A stretch of DNA of 64,000 bases from Metaphire vulgaris (Eukaryota > Annelida > Clitellata > Crassiclitellata > Megascolecidae), in contig CM030850.1 of NCBI GenBank assembly GCA_018105865.1, positions 14,766,967 to 14,830,966 on the forward strand, in the 5' to 3' direction. Below the pieces are notes generated by a model. It worked only from the letters and a program-made list of their open reading frames with translations. It made no database searches and had not been told where the DNA came from. A program made the translations under genes and the position numbers. Shown piece by piece: positions 1 to 13,900 of the stretch; the first letter of the stretch is position 1; every line of letters starts with the position of its first letter.

Positions 1-1670
1 TCTTTCCAGTGATATCCAGGTATTTTGTGTATTCATCCGTATATTCTTTGTAAGATCTCATGGCTGTAAAGTAAAAATTTGATCGGTAAGCTGACACAGC
101 GAAATATAACGGCGACGAACGCGACTCTTTCATCATCTGATCACGGGCATCCTCTTCAAAACTCCTTCTAATGCATCGCCGATAGATTGGAATGGAATTT
201 TAATTTTGTTTACGAAGCAAAATTGCATTGAAAACTTCGAAAAATGACAACTCAGGACTAGAATATTTGAACGATTCGAAGTCTTCGTTTCCGATCAAAG
301 CGCATTTAAAATTTTCAAGACACTCGACGTAATCTTTGCTTCTTTTTCTCGAAGCAACATTATCGAGGGACATCAAACGAAGATTCGCTTCAAGTGCTGC
401 GTGAATGTTTTTCATTCCCGGCAAAAACCATTCGCATTCAGACAAATATTGAGAAAAGCGCCCGTTTAGACCTTCGTTGATCAGGAGTAAAGATGTCGTC
501 ATCTGAAGACAAAGATGTTCGAAAGATGCCGTCAAAGAATTAACCTTTGTGCAACGCATAACCAGATCACAATAAAAGCTCAAACGTCCAGTCATATAGA
601 GAATCTGCATGGTTTGTAATTCTTTTTCAAACCTTCCTTCATCCTGAAGATGATCCATTATATTGCATTTTGGAATGAAATAATTAGGACAGCTCTTCTC
701 ATTTAGACATCTGAGAAACTTAACAAGCACTGTTTCAACACATGTGATACGATTTTCTTCACTCCAAAATTCTGGAGGAAATTCTTCGCAAGCCCAGAAC
801 ATGAGCGTCTTGAAATAGTAGGTCTGCAGACCCTTTTTTCCTTCGACACCAGAATCCTGTATGCTTAACACACATTTCTTTAGCACTCGAATAATGTGAT
901 ACACGAGCTTCTGAACGTTCGTCCAGCTGTGAATCAATAGAAATTCCGCTTTTGAGAATGAGAATCTCCATTCTGTGTCGTCACAAGAGCTCCACGTACG
1001 AAGTTTAGAAACAAAATGGCAGCCGCCTCTTGTTATCCTGGCGATCAATTTCTCATCCGGCCATCCGTGAAATCTTTTGCGCTGTCTCCATTCTTCGGCT
1101 TCAACAGGCCAATATGGAGAGTAAATTGCGAGGACTATGTCGAAACTTGCGGCTATAGTTGTACATTTATTGTCTGTCCTACTAATAGAGGTAAATGTGC
1201 CCACACGACACATTGACGGGCCACCATTTTCAACGTCGTTTAACATGTGTGGTCGGCGGTAGTATGATAGCCTATCTTCGGTACCGTCTCCGTCGATCTT
1301 CAGCCTAGCATATCCTGACGGCGTTTCTGTGCTGTCTATTCTGAGTATCGTGCATCTGGTGTTTTTCGGAGGATTTCTGTTCCAGGGTATTGCACAAATA
1401 TCATACCAGTAGAATAAGTGGTCGATATCAGAGAGGCCATATGTACGATATTTAATCGGAAGTTCATAATGACTACCGCAGTACATATAGCGTTTAATAG
1501 GTAGGATAGTGAAACTTCTCAAACGAAACTTCGCATACTCTATGCATTTGGTACGTTAAGTCTTTGTCCCAAGCGTAGAAATTTCGTGTTGATTTAAGCG
1601 AGAGTTCTTCAAATAGAAATGCAAAATGTTCATCCCTCGAATAGATGAATCACATACATTTAAAACAGAA
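1..1670 (-). pseudogene. Mab-21 / cGAS-like receptor (cGLR) sequence, disrupted
   Basis: A single uninterrupted reading block (1522 to 200, about 440 codons) has the Mab-21/cGAS nucleotidyltransferase layout. Near its start is CGSHYELPIK followed by LSDIDHLFYW, which fits the G-S...D-x-D metal-binding motif. Further on, SFDIVLAIYSPYWP supplies the third acidic residue, and EWRFSFSKAE, YYFKTLMFWACEE and CPNYFIPKCN are typical of the C-terminal helical half. Known cGLRs sense nucleic acid and make cyclic di- or trinucleotides. Two defects are visible. Upstream, the expected N-terminal helix (words such as DLTYQMHRVCEVSFEKF) lies in another frame, so a frameshift falls near 1500-1520. Downstream, one TAA at 198-200 is followed in the same frame by about 65 open codons reaching the window edge. 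No intron is seen, so a retrocopy or a single-exon gene are both possible. Assembly error could explain either lesion. The family call is strong; the pseudogene call is moderate. Confidence 0.75.
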
Positions 1671-1734
1671 ATGAATCTCTACCAGTAATTAATCAACGAT
1701 GATGTTTTGGATATGTAATAATGTCCAGTGCAAT

Positions 1735-1905
1735 CAGTGTTTAATCTTGACTCCTGGACTCCGGGGGAACTGACAAAGCCGGGGGGAATTCTGCTAGGGA
1801 ACTGCTGTTAGTCCATGTAGTATGACAAAATTTCCGGGGGGATTTGAAATTTCCGAGGGGAAAGGGAAATTTTCTCCTCCCGGAAACGGCCTATATTAAA
1901 CACTG
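1735..1905. mobile_element. hAT MITE, CAGTGTTTAATC family
   Basis: The 171-bp element has ends CAGTGTTTAATC and ATTAAACACTG. It is flanked by the perfect 8-bp TSD AGTGCAAT (1727-1734 and 1906-1913). A G-rich stretch lies inside the left end and a C-rich stretch inside the right end. Confidence 0.9.
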
Positions 1906-2647
1906 AGTGCAATACAGCCAGGTAATCGTTGAGTCAAATTGCATAGAACAGAGGTGTCGAGACTTTTTGGGGTGGAGGGCCAAATGACGTGTCTCCCGTG
2001 TCCTAGCGGGCCAAATGCAAAAATGTTTGGCAATATTACGTTAAAATCTAAACTTCATAACAATTAAAAAATGTCAAAGTAAAAACGCGCAAACCTAAAA
2101 GGGTCATGAGACAGACGTTACACTGAGTACAACCCATTGTGGTAACTATGACGAACCGGATTCTCGTCTGATCGAAGAGAAACAGTTAAAGTTCAAAATC
2201 TTTTAACGGTGAAGATCAAATTGAAAACAAATACAGTTACATGTAGATGACAGTCGATGTAAGATGCGAAAGCTGAGGAGGCGTGTCATTGCTTATTTTT
2301 CACAAGTTTAGCACAGCTAACTTGCTAAAATTCTTCAAAAGCAACAAAGCGTTATCCCCGAAAATGCCGCCCCTAGAGCAATTGCCGCCTAGGGCTGTTC
2401 GCCCACGGCCTCCTAAATACGCCCCACTGCCTCCTCGCAACGCCACTGATGGTAGGCGCTTATATAAGCAATTCTGGCACAAATTGGGTATTAAGCTCAC
2501 TAAGAATTAATTAGTCGGAGTGTTAATACACGTACAGTGTAATTACTAATTAACCAGTCATGTTGCAGTGTGGCGAAACGGGCCTTATATGTACTACTTT
2601 CTCAGGATGGCTGACGCCCGGCCGCGGTGACCCGTCAAATGCGCGAA

Positions 2648-2673
2648 CGACATTTGCGGTCGCGCAAATGTCG
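2648..2673. repeat. perfect 11-bp stem hairpin in GC-rich patch
   Basis: CGACATTTGCG is followed by a 4-nt loop GTCG and then CGCAAATGTCG, an exact inverted repeat. The surrounding 2610-2690 is unusually GC- and CpG-rich and is itself roughly symmetrical (GCCCGGCCGC ... CCCGGCCGC). No gene is associated with it. Confidence 0.8.
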
Positions 2674-3158
2674 GTGAACCCCGGCCGCTACACAGGATTA
2701 GGTCTCTCAACTAAGGCGTGCGGTTGGTCGACTCAGCTTTCTGGCTAAGGTTTTACTATTAGATGGCTGATTCCTTCTCTCTACTAGACCTTACTTCTTC
2801 TGTTATTTTAATGAAAGCAGTGAAATATTGAAAATATCGAAAGAAAATCCACCTGATTGCAGCTGCACTGAGCGATCAACGTTGTCCTAGGCTATATATG
2901 TGACGAACATCATTCACAACACAATGCAAAGCGAAGTTTTGACGGAAGTTTCCGTGGCAAAAATTGGTTTCAACTTTCAAATGAATAAGAAACCAGGAAG
3001 TAAAATCTAATACTATACTGTACATAATTATGACCCTGATGTTTAGGGGACAATTAAAACTATACAACGGCCTTATAATTATGCGAAATAAGGGCGGGAG
3101 CGATCGTAAAACCATAACGACCAACTCAAACCTCGCGCTGCCCAAATATTGTTTCTTC

Positions 3159-3238
3159 TTAACCCCTTAACCGTGTATTTAACTGTAACTCAATGTAAAA
3201 TGGACGGATATATCCATGACGCCCAGGTAAGGGGTTAA
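3159..3238. mobile_element. 80-bp TTAA-ended MITE
   Basis: The ends TTAACCCCTTAACC and GGTAAGGGGTTAA are inverted. The centre ATGGACGGATATATCCAT is also palindromic. TTAA at both ends fits TTAA-targeting transposons (piggyBac or Kolobok type), but nothing inside allows assignment. Confidence 0.55.
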
Positions 3239-4003
3239 AATAAAACTCTGAGCAAACTTCCTTGTTTTCCAGTAAAATCAGCGCTGACTCTGGAGATATT
3301 GTGTGATCGATTGTCTTTGTAATGCATTACTTAAGAAATGCCATTCTTGGCAAACAGTTATGTCCCCTGATTTCGCTACTTTTGCAAATTTAAAAGGTAG
3401 TACAATTCAAAATTAATAAAATGCAACGAAACTTCAAAAGGGGATAGGAAAACAAGGCAAAGTGGTTTAAAGCGAAATGTGAAAATACAGTATTGAAAAA
3501 TGCCATAGTCAAAACCAGGATGCTATTTGCAACCTGGAGCAGTGGGGAAGACATGACGAGGCAGTGGGGAGGCACGAAAATGCATGGTTTAATGCACTTT
3601 ACTTTGCTCTAATTTTCAATATTATAAATTGTCACACAATTTTATTTTAAACCAGAAAAAGTTAAACAGAAATATTGCCGATGAAGGATTGAACCTTGGC
3701 ACTAAAAGCATTGCAATCACAACATCTGATGTTGACACTCCGAGGGATGCCAGTCTAAACAGCAGCATCAGTGAGGCACGTGCGTACGGCTGTGAAGATG
3801 CGCTTACAGCTGATGAGATTACTAACTCACCAGTTAACACTATACACAATACGTCAAAGAGCTACAGAATAGTCAGGTGATCTCGCATGAGAATTGTAAG
3901 AGCCTGCGTACTGATTCCTTTGCACCAGAAATTTGGGCCGTATTCGCCTCGAATTTGTCGATTTTTCTACTAAAACGGTTTCTCTTTTAAAAGACCATGA
4001 GTT

Positions 4004-4147
4004 CTATCGATTTATCCAGCGCTTCATCGCATCTTCCCAATCGGTGTTGCCGCCTTCGTCATCGTCGTCTGTTCGAATGAAAGACTCTTGATCCGTCTCG
4101 AGCCACAACTCCTCTTCGGCCGGAAAGTGCCTTTGCCGAGCAAGTTC
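4004..4147 (-). CDS. dystrobrevin, last exon (C-terminus)
   Basis: The acceptor TTTTCTGGATTCAG opens a phase-0 exon of 47 codons plus TAG. It encodes an acidic, Trp-containing tail with the words EEELWLETDQESF, RTDDDDEGGNTDW and MKRWINR. I believe invertebrate dystrobrevins end in a similar D-W-x-x-x-M-K-R-W tail. It joins in phase with the exon at 4672-4831. Confidence 0.85.
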   Translation of the reverse strand, partial: ELARQRHFPAEEELWLETDQESFIRTDDDDEGGNTDWEDAMKRWINR

Positions 4148-6289
4148 CTGAATCCAGAAAACAAACAGAACCTTCCGTCATTGTTGGGCAAGTGCTTAAT
4201 TACATTTTAAAATAAATATAGTTACATTACGTTAGTAGTTAGCATAATTATTATTGCTATTTCGTTTCACAGTCGTTTTGCATAGTGTGACTAATAAGTT
4301 AATTGTTGATTCCCTGTGAGTGGGTATGGCACAAAAAACGTTGGTAACTTTTTTTTATTCAACGTTTTTAACGGTTTTTATTTTGTAACGTTTTTACGTT
4401 TTTTAAAAAATTATTTTTCAAACGTATTTTACATTCTACGCTGTGAACAGCCCTTCAGAAGTATTTAGCTGCGTACTGTCAGTCTTGAGGTTCAACTCTG
4501 ATATATGAGCACACAAATGTAAATTTAACCTCTGGACCAAATTATATATTCCTATCAGAGTGTATATTCTTCCACATGATTAAAGTTGAGAATGCAATAT
4601 AAATGTAGCAATAGTGTCAGTGTAGCTGCAACAAAGTTTTGTGTACACAATGAACAGAAGTAGTTTCCTACTCTGGAGTTCTTGTCATACAATTCGTTTG
4701 ACGATTGAAAGGCAAAATGGCCCCTTCCACCAATGGCCAGTCTGTCGTTGTAAGGTTCGCAGTCATCAGCAGTCACAAAGCCTTCGCTTTCTCCGAGATC
4801 AACAAATCCGGTGCAAGAACTTGTCGAAGACCTAAAATACGGAAAATCGTGTTAATATCACTATGACCATCCAAGCAACCTCACGAAGAACTAACAAACG
4901 TGCACTTGTTTTTAGGGACTGGAAATCTGGTGAATAAAGCAAATGGCCGAATGCCAAAGCAGTTACTGCATTCAGATGGTTTGCTGCTGTATCCAGGCAC
5001 AATACCCCAACACGGAAGCAAAATGATACCAAAATATTACCGATAGAGCAGCAGCAGAGACGCAGCGTGCCAATGGCTAGTATATGGCTTTAGCCATGGG
5101 CGGCACACAAACGGGGGCGGCAAATTTTGGAACGACGACCTTTTTTGCTTGTCACCATTGTGAATTGGTATATTGAGTGAAGGCTGCGGCAAACTTTGAA
5201 AGGGGTGGCAAATTTTACAAGCGAAGACCTCTTTTTGCTTGTCTGAGGATTTTTAGTGAAGGCATTAAACTTTGGCGAACTTTAGAAGGGGCGGCAATTT
5301 AAAAATTTTGCAAGTGGAGACATGGGCCACATGGGCGGCAGTATAATTTTTTAAAAATCCAGTTCTCTACAGCAGAAGAAATTTTAATGAATGAAATCAA
5401 ACTTTCTCCAAATAAAATTAGAAAAATTACATGATTACATTGTCAAGGGCAAGGACATTTCCAGAGTGCCTTCCCTTTGCCAGTCTGGGGTTCCAACTCA
5501 ATTTGGATATGGGTGCTGATGCCTAACCATCATAAAAGTAACATCATAGGAGTTGACTGATTGATTGAAGTCAGAGGCGGATCTAGGGTATTCGGTGCCC
5601 GGGGACAAAGTGTACGTTTGCGCCCCTAACATAGCTGACAAGCAAAATAAAAAAGTCGTCACATCGTTTTCGGCGCCCCTCAGCTCTTACGGCTTACGGC
5701 GCCCCTCTTCATATAGTGCTGACAAGCACAAAAAAGGTCGTCACACGTGTTTCTTCTTCTTTGTTGTGCATTTCACTTACCCAAATATCCGATTTTGGCG
5801 CCCCTTCACCTCGGCGCCCGGGGACAGGTGTACCACCCCTACCCCCTAGATCCGCCTCTGATTGAAGTTATGAACATATTCAACAAATATTGGAAATTAT
5901 ACGAGACGCACTTATGTATACGGATGTCTGGAATGATGTTCAATTCTTTAGATTGTTTTGTTCTCCGTCTGTCTGGAGAATGATGAAATTTTTCACGCCC
6001 TGCGATGGACATATAGGACAATAATTAATTAATCAAAAAACAGAAAACTGAATAAAACAAACCAAAATCAAATGCCGTCCAGTTAAAACAAATAGACAAG
6101 AGGGTTCTAAATTAACCTTAAATTCATAGGATTGCTACTAGTCAATACGCTGCGTGTTCAGCCTCGCTACAGGTACCATGGAATGTAGGGAATGACCTGG
6201 TGGGCATTTTCCACCGGATCGGATATTTTGGGTCAACATTTGCTGGATTCGAAGTGAATACTGCCGCACAGGATTAGAATTACACTAAA

Positions 6290-6348
<59 letters not shown>

Positions 6349-9300
6349 GCCACTCTGCCACACTGGCACTGGGTGATGACATGGGTTAACTGCCTCCATG
6401 AAGTCCTGTCTTGTCGGGCTCAATGTGCTTCTGGTATATTGTCATAAAGGTCCATTCTGTGATGTTATTCATCCAGGTCATCATTGATCTTCCTCTGCTT
6501 CTTTGTCCTTCCGTGATCCTTAGCATTATGGACCCTTCTATGGCTTTCCCTGTCGTGCTATATGTCCAAAATATTTATATAACTTACTACTTACTAAAGT
6601 TACCAGTTACCAGTAGTCATCTAATACTACTCACTACTCAGTTACCGTATATGCAGCCTCAACTATTTCTTTGTGTGACGTAGTTCCGGTTAAATTTAAA
6701 TTTGCAGATATTGCTGAATATCACAATATCCGGCCGGAGTGAATGTCCGGAGCGATTCCTGGTAATTCCCTAACGGAAAGTGAACACAGATATTACGAGG
6801 ATGAAGTTGAAAAGCAAAATAGTTGCTTTTATTCAATTAGAAAACCTGTAAGAAAAAGATAATAACATAGTAATTTGGTGGATTTACCTCCGTAGAATTC
6901 GAAGATGTCACCCTCACTTTCACTCGAATCTTCTGAAATAAAACAGAAATGCAAACTATGAGGATCTAAAAGAAAACTCCAATGATAGTATCATAAAAGT
7001 GTATGTGTGCGCGCGCACATGCACGCGTGTGTTTAGATGATATCTTAGCTATTATTATTAAATAGATTCTAGAACAACGGGGCTCACAAGCTGGCACTGG
7101 GATTTTCATGGAATTAATTAAATTTTAATAACTTAATAAATTCTCATGTTCTAAATTCTTAAGCCTGAACCATCTCTTAACTTCCAAACAATTTACTATT
7201 TTCAGATCTGGGCTTAAAACACACCTCTTGCAATTAACCTGCCTTCCATAGTCAGCCTTGCTGCTTACCATCTCTAGAATGACTTGGTGCTACAAAACTG
7301 CATAATTATTTATATATCTTATTATGAAACAGATTAAGGTCCACAGACAAATGGGGAAAATCAGAACTTGTTGGCGAACTCAGGACTGACGATTGATTAA
7401 TAAAACCCAACTCATTCTCTCCTAAATTTCATTTCTAACTTCAACTTCAACCTGCCAACCCATGCAAGTTCATAAGCTACAAGTTTTGACTCACAAGAGT
7501 TCTGTTTTTGAGTTTGACTACATCTGTAGGCAGTGTTTTATACAGGCCTGTTACGAAGGGAGATTTCCCCCCCTAAAACCTCAAAATCCCCTAAAATCCC
7601 AGCAATCACACACATTTTGCATTGAACTGTGTCTTTTCCCTTCCAACCAAGTCGATCCCCCCCAGCCTCAATTTCTCCCCCAAAGGCCTGGAGTCTGGAT
7701 GAAACACTGTCTGTAGGAAGTCAACTGTTCCAACTCAACAACCCTGTCAGTGATACCTTGTTACCTCTGTGGTGCTGCTTCTATCAATTGCCAAATTTAG
7801 AGAGTTTCGGATTTTGTAATGTCAAGGGTTTGCATTCCTGATAAGAAATTATCAGTTATAAAGATCTCAGTGATCGCTTTGGAAAGGACAATTGGTCTTA
7901 GCAAATAATAGCCATAAAGATTGTACCGATTGATACGGACGAGAACTTCGATAGGTTTTATTTACATAACACTTGTTAACATTCATAAAATGATGTGCTT
8001 GTGCCTGCAGACTTTATACAAACTGTAATAAAATTGATAAAAACCAAATTGAATGTACAGCCATATGATCGAACGAGGAAGACTACAAATCTACTTTGGA
8101 ACAAACATCAACGGATGCTTTACTAACATGGCGCCATAGAAGTTGTTTAGTTAATTAGCTAGTTCGCACTCTTTCTACGCCTTATCAAAATGCATAAAAG
8201 TACCGGTAGTCACTTGGCACAAACCATATACAACACCTGAATTAAGTTCCTTGACGAGAGATGAAACAGCATCCGTAACGGAATCTGTAGCGGAAACCAG
8301 GTCTTTCCTAAGATAATTAACGACCATTCCAGTGCTTCCTGTTGTACCAGACGTTGATGGATACTGCACCTGAGGTCGGTCTTGACCGACTGTGGTTCGT
8401 GAACTGCCATCCGCCGCTGTTACCATGGAATCATTCGGAACGTGGAAACACGAACTGGCGTGCTGACCGACCACCGATGGCGGAGGAAGGGTCTTTGAAC
8501 GGGGACTGTGCACCGGCGTTGACCATGGCGTCAATGGATGCTAGCGGAAATTGTCCAACAATTCCAATGCTCATCATTATGATAGATACCAGTAGTCATT
8601 GAAGACCTAACTACTAGCGAAATGCTGAAACTAAATAAAATAATACAATGTACAGAGGTACATAAGTACAGTAGAACTTCGTTATGACGTATTTATTGGG
8701 TCTGTAAAATTTTCTACTTTATATCTGAGGCACATTATATCCAATACCATCCAAAACAGTAGCACATCCCGCAAGACCGTACATTGCGGTAGTTTATAAC
8801 CGAGTATATGCTAAAACTGAGTTTGTTATAACAACAGACGCTAACGATTAGATTAGATTAGAGAAAGTCAATGGAAAACCAGCCAATTAAAATTTCCATA
8901 GGTGGCATAATGACAAGTCATGAAGAGGGAACTCATCAGTAACATATGAAGTTTTCATGCTCTAAAAGCTACAACATGCGACATTTGAATTGTCATAGTA
9001 TGGTCGTGTGAAATAATCGGAGCCCCGACCTTTAGCAGCTTCATCAGCGCCTCCAGTTGCAGCATCAGTTCCCTTCGGCTGCCCTGCAGTGTCTTCATCC
9101 TAGTCTCGAGCTCGTCGCGCCGTAGACGCAGCCGCTGCAATTCAACTGCGAGCGCCGGGCCACAGGCGCCCCCAGCCACGCCGTGAGAGTTAAAGTCGGA
9201 GCAGTTGGTCCTCTGCTGTACTCTCAACTGCTGGATCTCCCGAAGGATTTCTCTACGATGAAAGGAATTCATACCATCCCGTGATTTTAAGTGGTTTAGG

Positions 9301-10376
9301 AGGCATCAGACATGAAAACATGGATAGACAACATAAAAGAAGATTTCAAAGAAAGACAACCGACAATAATTAATTGTAGAAGGCAGAAAACTAACATTTG
9401 ACAAAAAACCTGTTAATGTTTTCTGACTAGCTATTGCCACTAATGAGTTGGCAGAGAGCAATTATGATGATGATGATGATGATGAGACATGCATTGTTTT
9501 AATTTGCTCCGAGGGTCAGACAGAACACGTTGGCGGGCCAAATCTGGCCCGCTGGTTGTGCACTCCTGTAGTAGTATATACCTTGGGAGCTGCTATAGAC
9601 ACTCGAATTATTGTGCTTTGTCTTTGAGGGTCAACTAGTTAGAGCCCTGACCCACTGACGACAGGAAGCCTGCATGATGGGCAGAGGCTGATCACACTAC
9701 ACTACAGCTGAGTGGGTCGCTCAGGCCTTGAAAATAGGTTTTAAGACAAGACTTGAAAGCTATTAATAGAAAAGTGGAGTTAAAAGAATTGAAGAGCATT
9801 GTTTCAAACAACCGGACAATCAGTGTTTATTCTAGCCACCTTGACATTGGGGGGATTTTGAAATGTTGGGGGGAGGGGGCAAGGTCTGAGTCTCCACACT
9901 TTGGGGGATTTCCATTCCCCCATCCAACATATAAAAAATTTAGGGGGATTTTAAAACTGGGGAATTCCCCCCTCCAGAGAAGGCCTAGAATAAACACTGG
10001 CGGACAATTGAAGCAAGACAGCGTAAATAAATCAGTGAGAAAAGTAGATCATGATTTTCCAGTCCTTATGGGAACATTGGGCTACAAAAATTCCCAAGAA
10101 AAACATGATCAGTGAAGCCTTGACCCGGATCTGCTATTCCGAGTGAAAAGCACATATCACTTGATATTCCAAATCACAAAGAATCAGTGAAATCATCGAT
10201 CATTCCATTTACAATGAAAGCAGAAGGAAAAGGTTGTGCTCAATCAAGTTCTAAATCAGCACAAACCTATTCTTTGCTTCAAGTTCAGCCACAAGATGGC
10301 GCCTGTCTTTTGCATCGCCAACTCCAAAACTCAACTGCAATTAAAAGTAGAAAGTTACATTAAATAATCTATTATA

Positions 10377-10432
<56 letters not shown>

Positions 10433-10909
10433 TACTATTATACATTCACCAATTGGTGATGCTGCTTATGTTAGGACAGCACAATGAATGTTTCTGTCAC
10501 TGCTTCGTCCATAGCATCAGTTATAAAGCCAGCTCATGCAACTATAATCAGTAGAATTTTCCAAAGGGTCATAAAGTATAGAAATAAATCACAACATCAA
10601 CCATTATATGACCTCCATGGTCAAATGGTCTCAACTCATCTATTATCCGAGATGATTGCCAACATTTTCGCTCTTGTCTGGAATATACTGGTAGGAACCC
10701 TGGAAGACCGATGGTATTACTGTGCACTGTTCTCCCATTAGACACCAATTACTTTTCAGTAATTACTATGATTATACTTGGATAAAATAAATGCCTCTCA
10801 CATGATCAGAGGATTCTGGTAACAGCTACAAAAATGCAAACAATTACATTCTAAGCATATATTTACAGATTTACAACTTTACAAAATAGATACAAAATGT
10901 AGAATGTTA

Positions 10910-10958
<49 letters not shown>

Positions 10959-13900
10959 CATACAGTAGAACTTCATTATAATGGACTCGGATATAATGTA
11001 TATCCGGTTATAATGTACCGCAATGTACGGTCCCACGTGAAGCACTACTGTATTAGATGGTATTGGAGATAACGTACCTCACATATAACACACTACGTTC
11101 TACAGACCCACTAAGTACGTTATAACGAAGTTCTATACTGTGCATAGATATATCACTTTCATAATAGTGATCAGAGATATAAAGCACTACGCAGACAATA
11201 TTAATGTCCACTATAGATTGGTGGACATGTGAATTCTAGAGGAGCTACACAAATCCTAGCATCGAACAAGGATTAGTTAATAATAACCAGCTGCTCCGTC
11301 ATTATCCTTGGATCAGGCCGAGGTTGATAGCGCATCTAAGGCAGAGTGAGGCACAGCTGAAGCTCTAATGCTCTAATCATGGATGAACCATGAAGGCCAG
11401 GGCCGGCCTTAAGCCTGGGCAAACCGGGCCTTTGCCCAGGGCCCAAAATCTTTGAAGGGTCCGCGATTGAGATATCTTTTTTGGCTTGTCAAATCGTTTG
11501 AAAGGGCCCCGCGATTGTCGATGACTTTTTTTGTTTGTCACTGACCCTAACCCTATCTCACCCAGGACTCTTGCAAAACGTAGGCCGGCCCTGATGAAGG
11601 CAATCAATAATTACTGGTGATAAATAAAGAAAAAACGAATTAAGATCAAACTAGGGATATTCAAATGGTGGCCTGCAGGCCAGATCCGACCCGCAAATGC
11701 AAATGGATGTGAAATGGCCCGCAAAGATACTGAACGACTACTTTTTTCTTATAGTTGTGAAATACTGATAAACGACAACCACTGATTTAGCATACACCTG
11801 TTCCTCGAGCACCATTCATTTAAAAAATCTGGCCCTTCATAAGATTTTATTGAATGCCCCAGCAGTCTATTTCGCATAAGCCTAATGCATGTATGCTATT
11901 AAAATTATCTATGAGGTTTAAATAGACAATACAGGGCAGACCCGTAGAAAGTGGAGGTGCAGGGGTGCGGCTGCACCCCTGGAAAAAATAGGGGTGCACA
12001 ACACCCCTGGAAGATGAGGCTGTTTTTTGCCTGTCAGAACTTTGGAAAGAGAATAAGGGAAGGGTGATGACTTTTTTTGCTTGTCAGGACTTTTAACTTT
12101 TAAAAACTGCACCCCATGCTAACAATTCGTTCCGACGTGCCCGATTGAGGGGCATAGAATCTAGCTCCAGAAAACTCACGTCATTGTTGTTAGGACAGCT
12201 TGCCAATCGCTGGACGTACCGTGCTATTAGTCTATGCTCATCGTCAACTCTGCTGCATTCATTGCCACTGAAAAAAATTGAAAGCAACAGATAAGAAATG
12301 AAATAAGCCTCTTATGTACAAGAAAATAACAATAACAACCGTACAATATAAACATGAATAACGTCTATTGAGTATCAGAAATCATGAATCACAAATTATT
12401 TAAATTCAGGCTTTTGACAATGGTCAAGCAAAAATTCTCAAAATTTGCATTTTGATTTTTTTCATAAAGATAAGTTTTGTCAGTTTCGGTAAATTCAGAC
12501 ATAGGTAGGAACAGATAATCATGTTGATTTTATATGAAATGGACCTTGAGAAAATAAGTAAAAGCCGCCAACTGCACAAAACCATAGATGAAATAAACGT
12601 TTTTACGTTTTTTTATTTTCCCACGTTTTTTACGTTTTTTATTTTTGCCAACGTTTTCTTTTATTATAAAAAACGTTAGCAAAATAAAAACACAGATTTT
12701 GTGAAACCAGCTACAACGAGCTAATTAATTAGCTTTCTGCTGTTTAGCTATAGAGTATACCGGTAGTCGATTGTTTATTAGCAGGTCATGCTGCTCTACT
12801 AACTTACAACATAGAGTAAGCAATATATGCCAGTATTATTGCTGTTTATTTCATTTCACAGTCGTTTAGCACAGTGTGACTCGACTGTTTATTCCCCGTG
12901 GGTGGATAAGGCACATCCATTAATCTCGCTCAGATAAACTTTGGCAACGTTTTTTATTCAACATTTTAAAAGGTTTTTAAATTTTTGTAACGATTTTTAC
13001 ATTTTTATAACGTTCTTTATTAATTTTCAAACGTTTTTTTACATCTAGGCACAAAACAATCTATCTACCTACCTAATATTTTTATAAGCAAACATGAAAG
13101 CATCTTTCAAGACATGTTATTCACCGCTTTGAGCGAGATAGAGTGTTAGGAGAAGACGATGACATATTATTGTTGCCAAAACCAGAAGAACAGACGACGG
13201 CTGAAGTCTTAGAATAACAACATTCATTGACACCTTGCAAATGTCCTGGAGAGCTGGAACAAGAACAATAAAAGCAACTATTAAGAAATAATGCAGCATA
13301 AATCCCGGATAAACAGCTTTAATCTGTGACAAAAGCATTGGGGGGGAGGGGACAGGCTTTCCCCACCCAAAAGTTTTCAACCTTCAGTCGGGGTGAGTAA
13401 CAACTACTTGTTTTGCTATTATTGTAATAATTCTGTAGTAAACTTCTCCTAGAGAGAGAGCTGTGAAATGCAACTGATTGTTTTTCTCTGCATAGAATGT
13501 GAATTGATTATGTAAGAATGCAGCTGAATTGCAAATTTTACTTGCAATTGGAAAGAATTTTAATAGCTGTGAAATCTTTGGGGGCCAAACCCTAGAATGT
13601 GCTGGTTTGCCATTTCTGCCCCGTGAACCACAATTTTTAACCTCAGCTCCAAGCAGGGTTTAATCTTGGCTGTCTCATGGGGGGAACTGCCCTTTTCCCC
13701 CAAAATTTTTTCTAATTTCCCCCGGAAATTTTGGCATACTACATCAACCAACAGCAGCCCCTAGCTGACTTCCCCCGGCCTTGTCAGTTTCCCCTCCCGG
13801 AGTCCAGAAGTCTAGATTAGATACTGGCTCCAAGGCAACCAGTTTAAAATAATAATAGTTTAATTCTTAATAATCTTCTATCTCTTATACGTCTTCTCTT

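Larger units (their letters stand above)
1906..4003. other. intergenic, repeat remnants
   Basis: No gene is supported here. It holds a one-ended hAT-like remnant at about 1950 (CAGAGGTGTCGAGAC), a GC-rich patch with a hairpin at 2590-2720, an 80-bp TTAA-ended palindromic element at 3159-3238, and a partial copy of the CAGGGCGCGATTTG family at about 3510-3580. The short ORFs of 60-90 codons overlap these repeats and look spurious. Confidence 0.6.
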
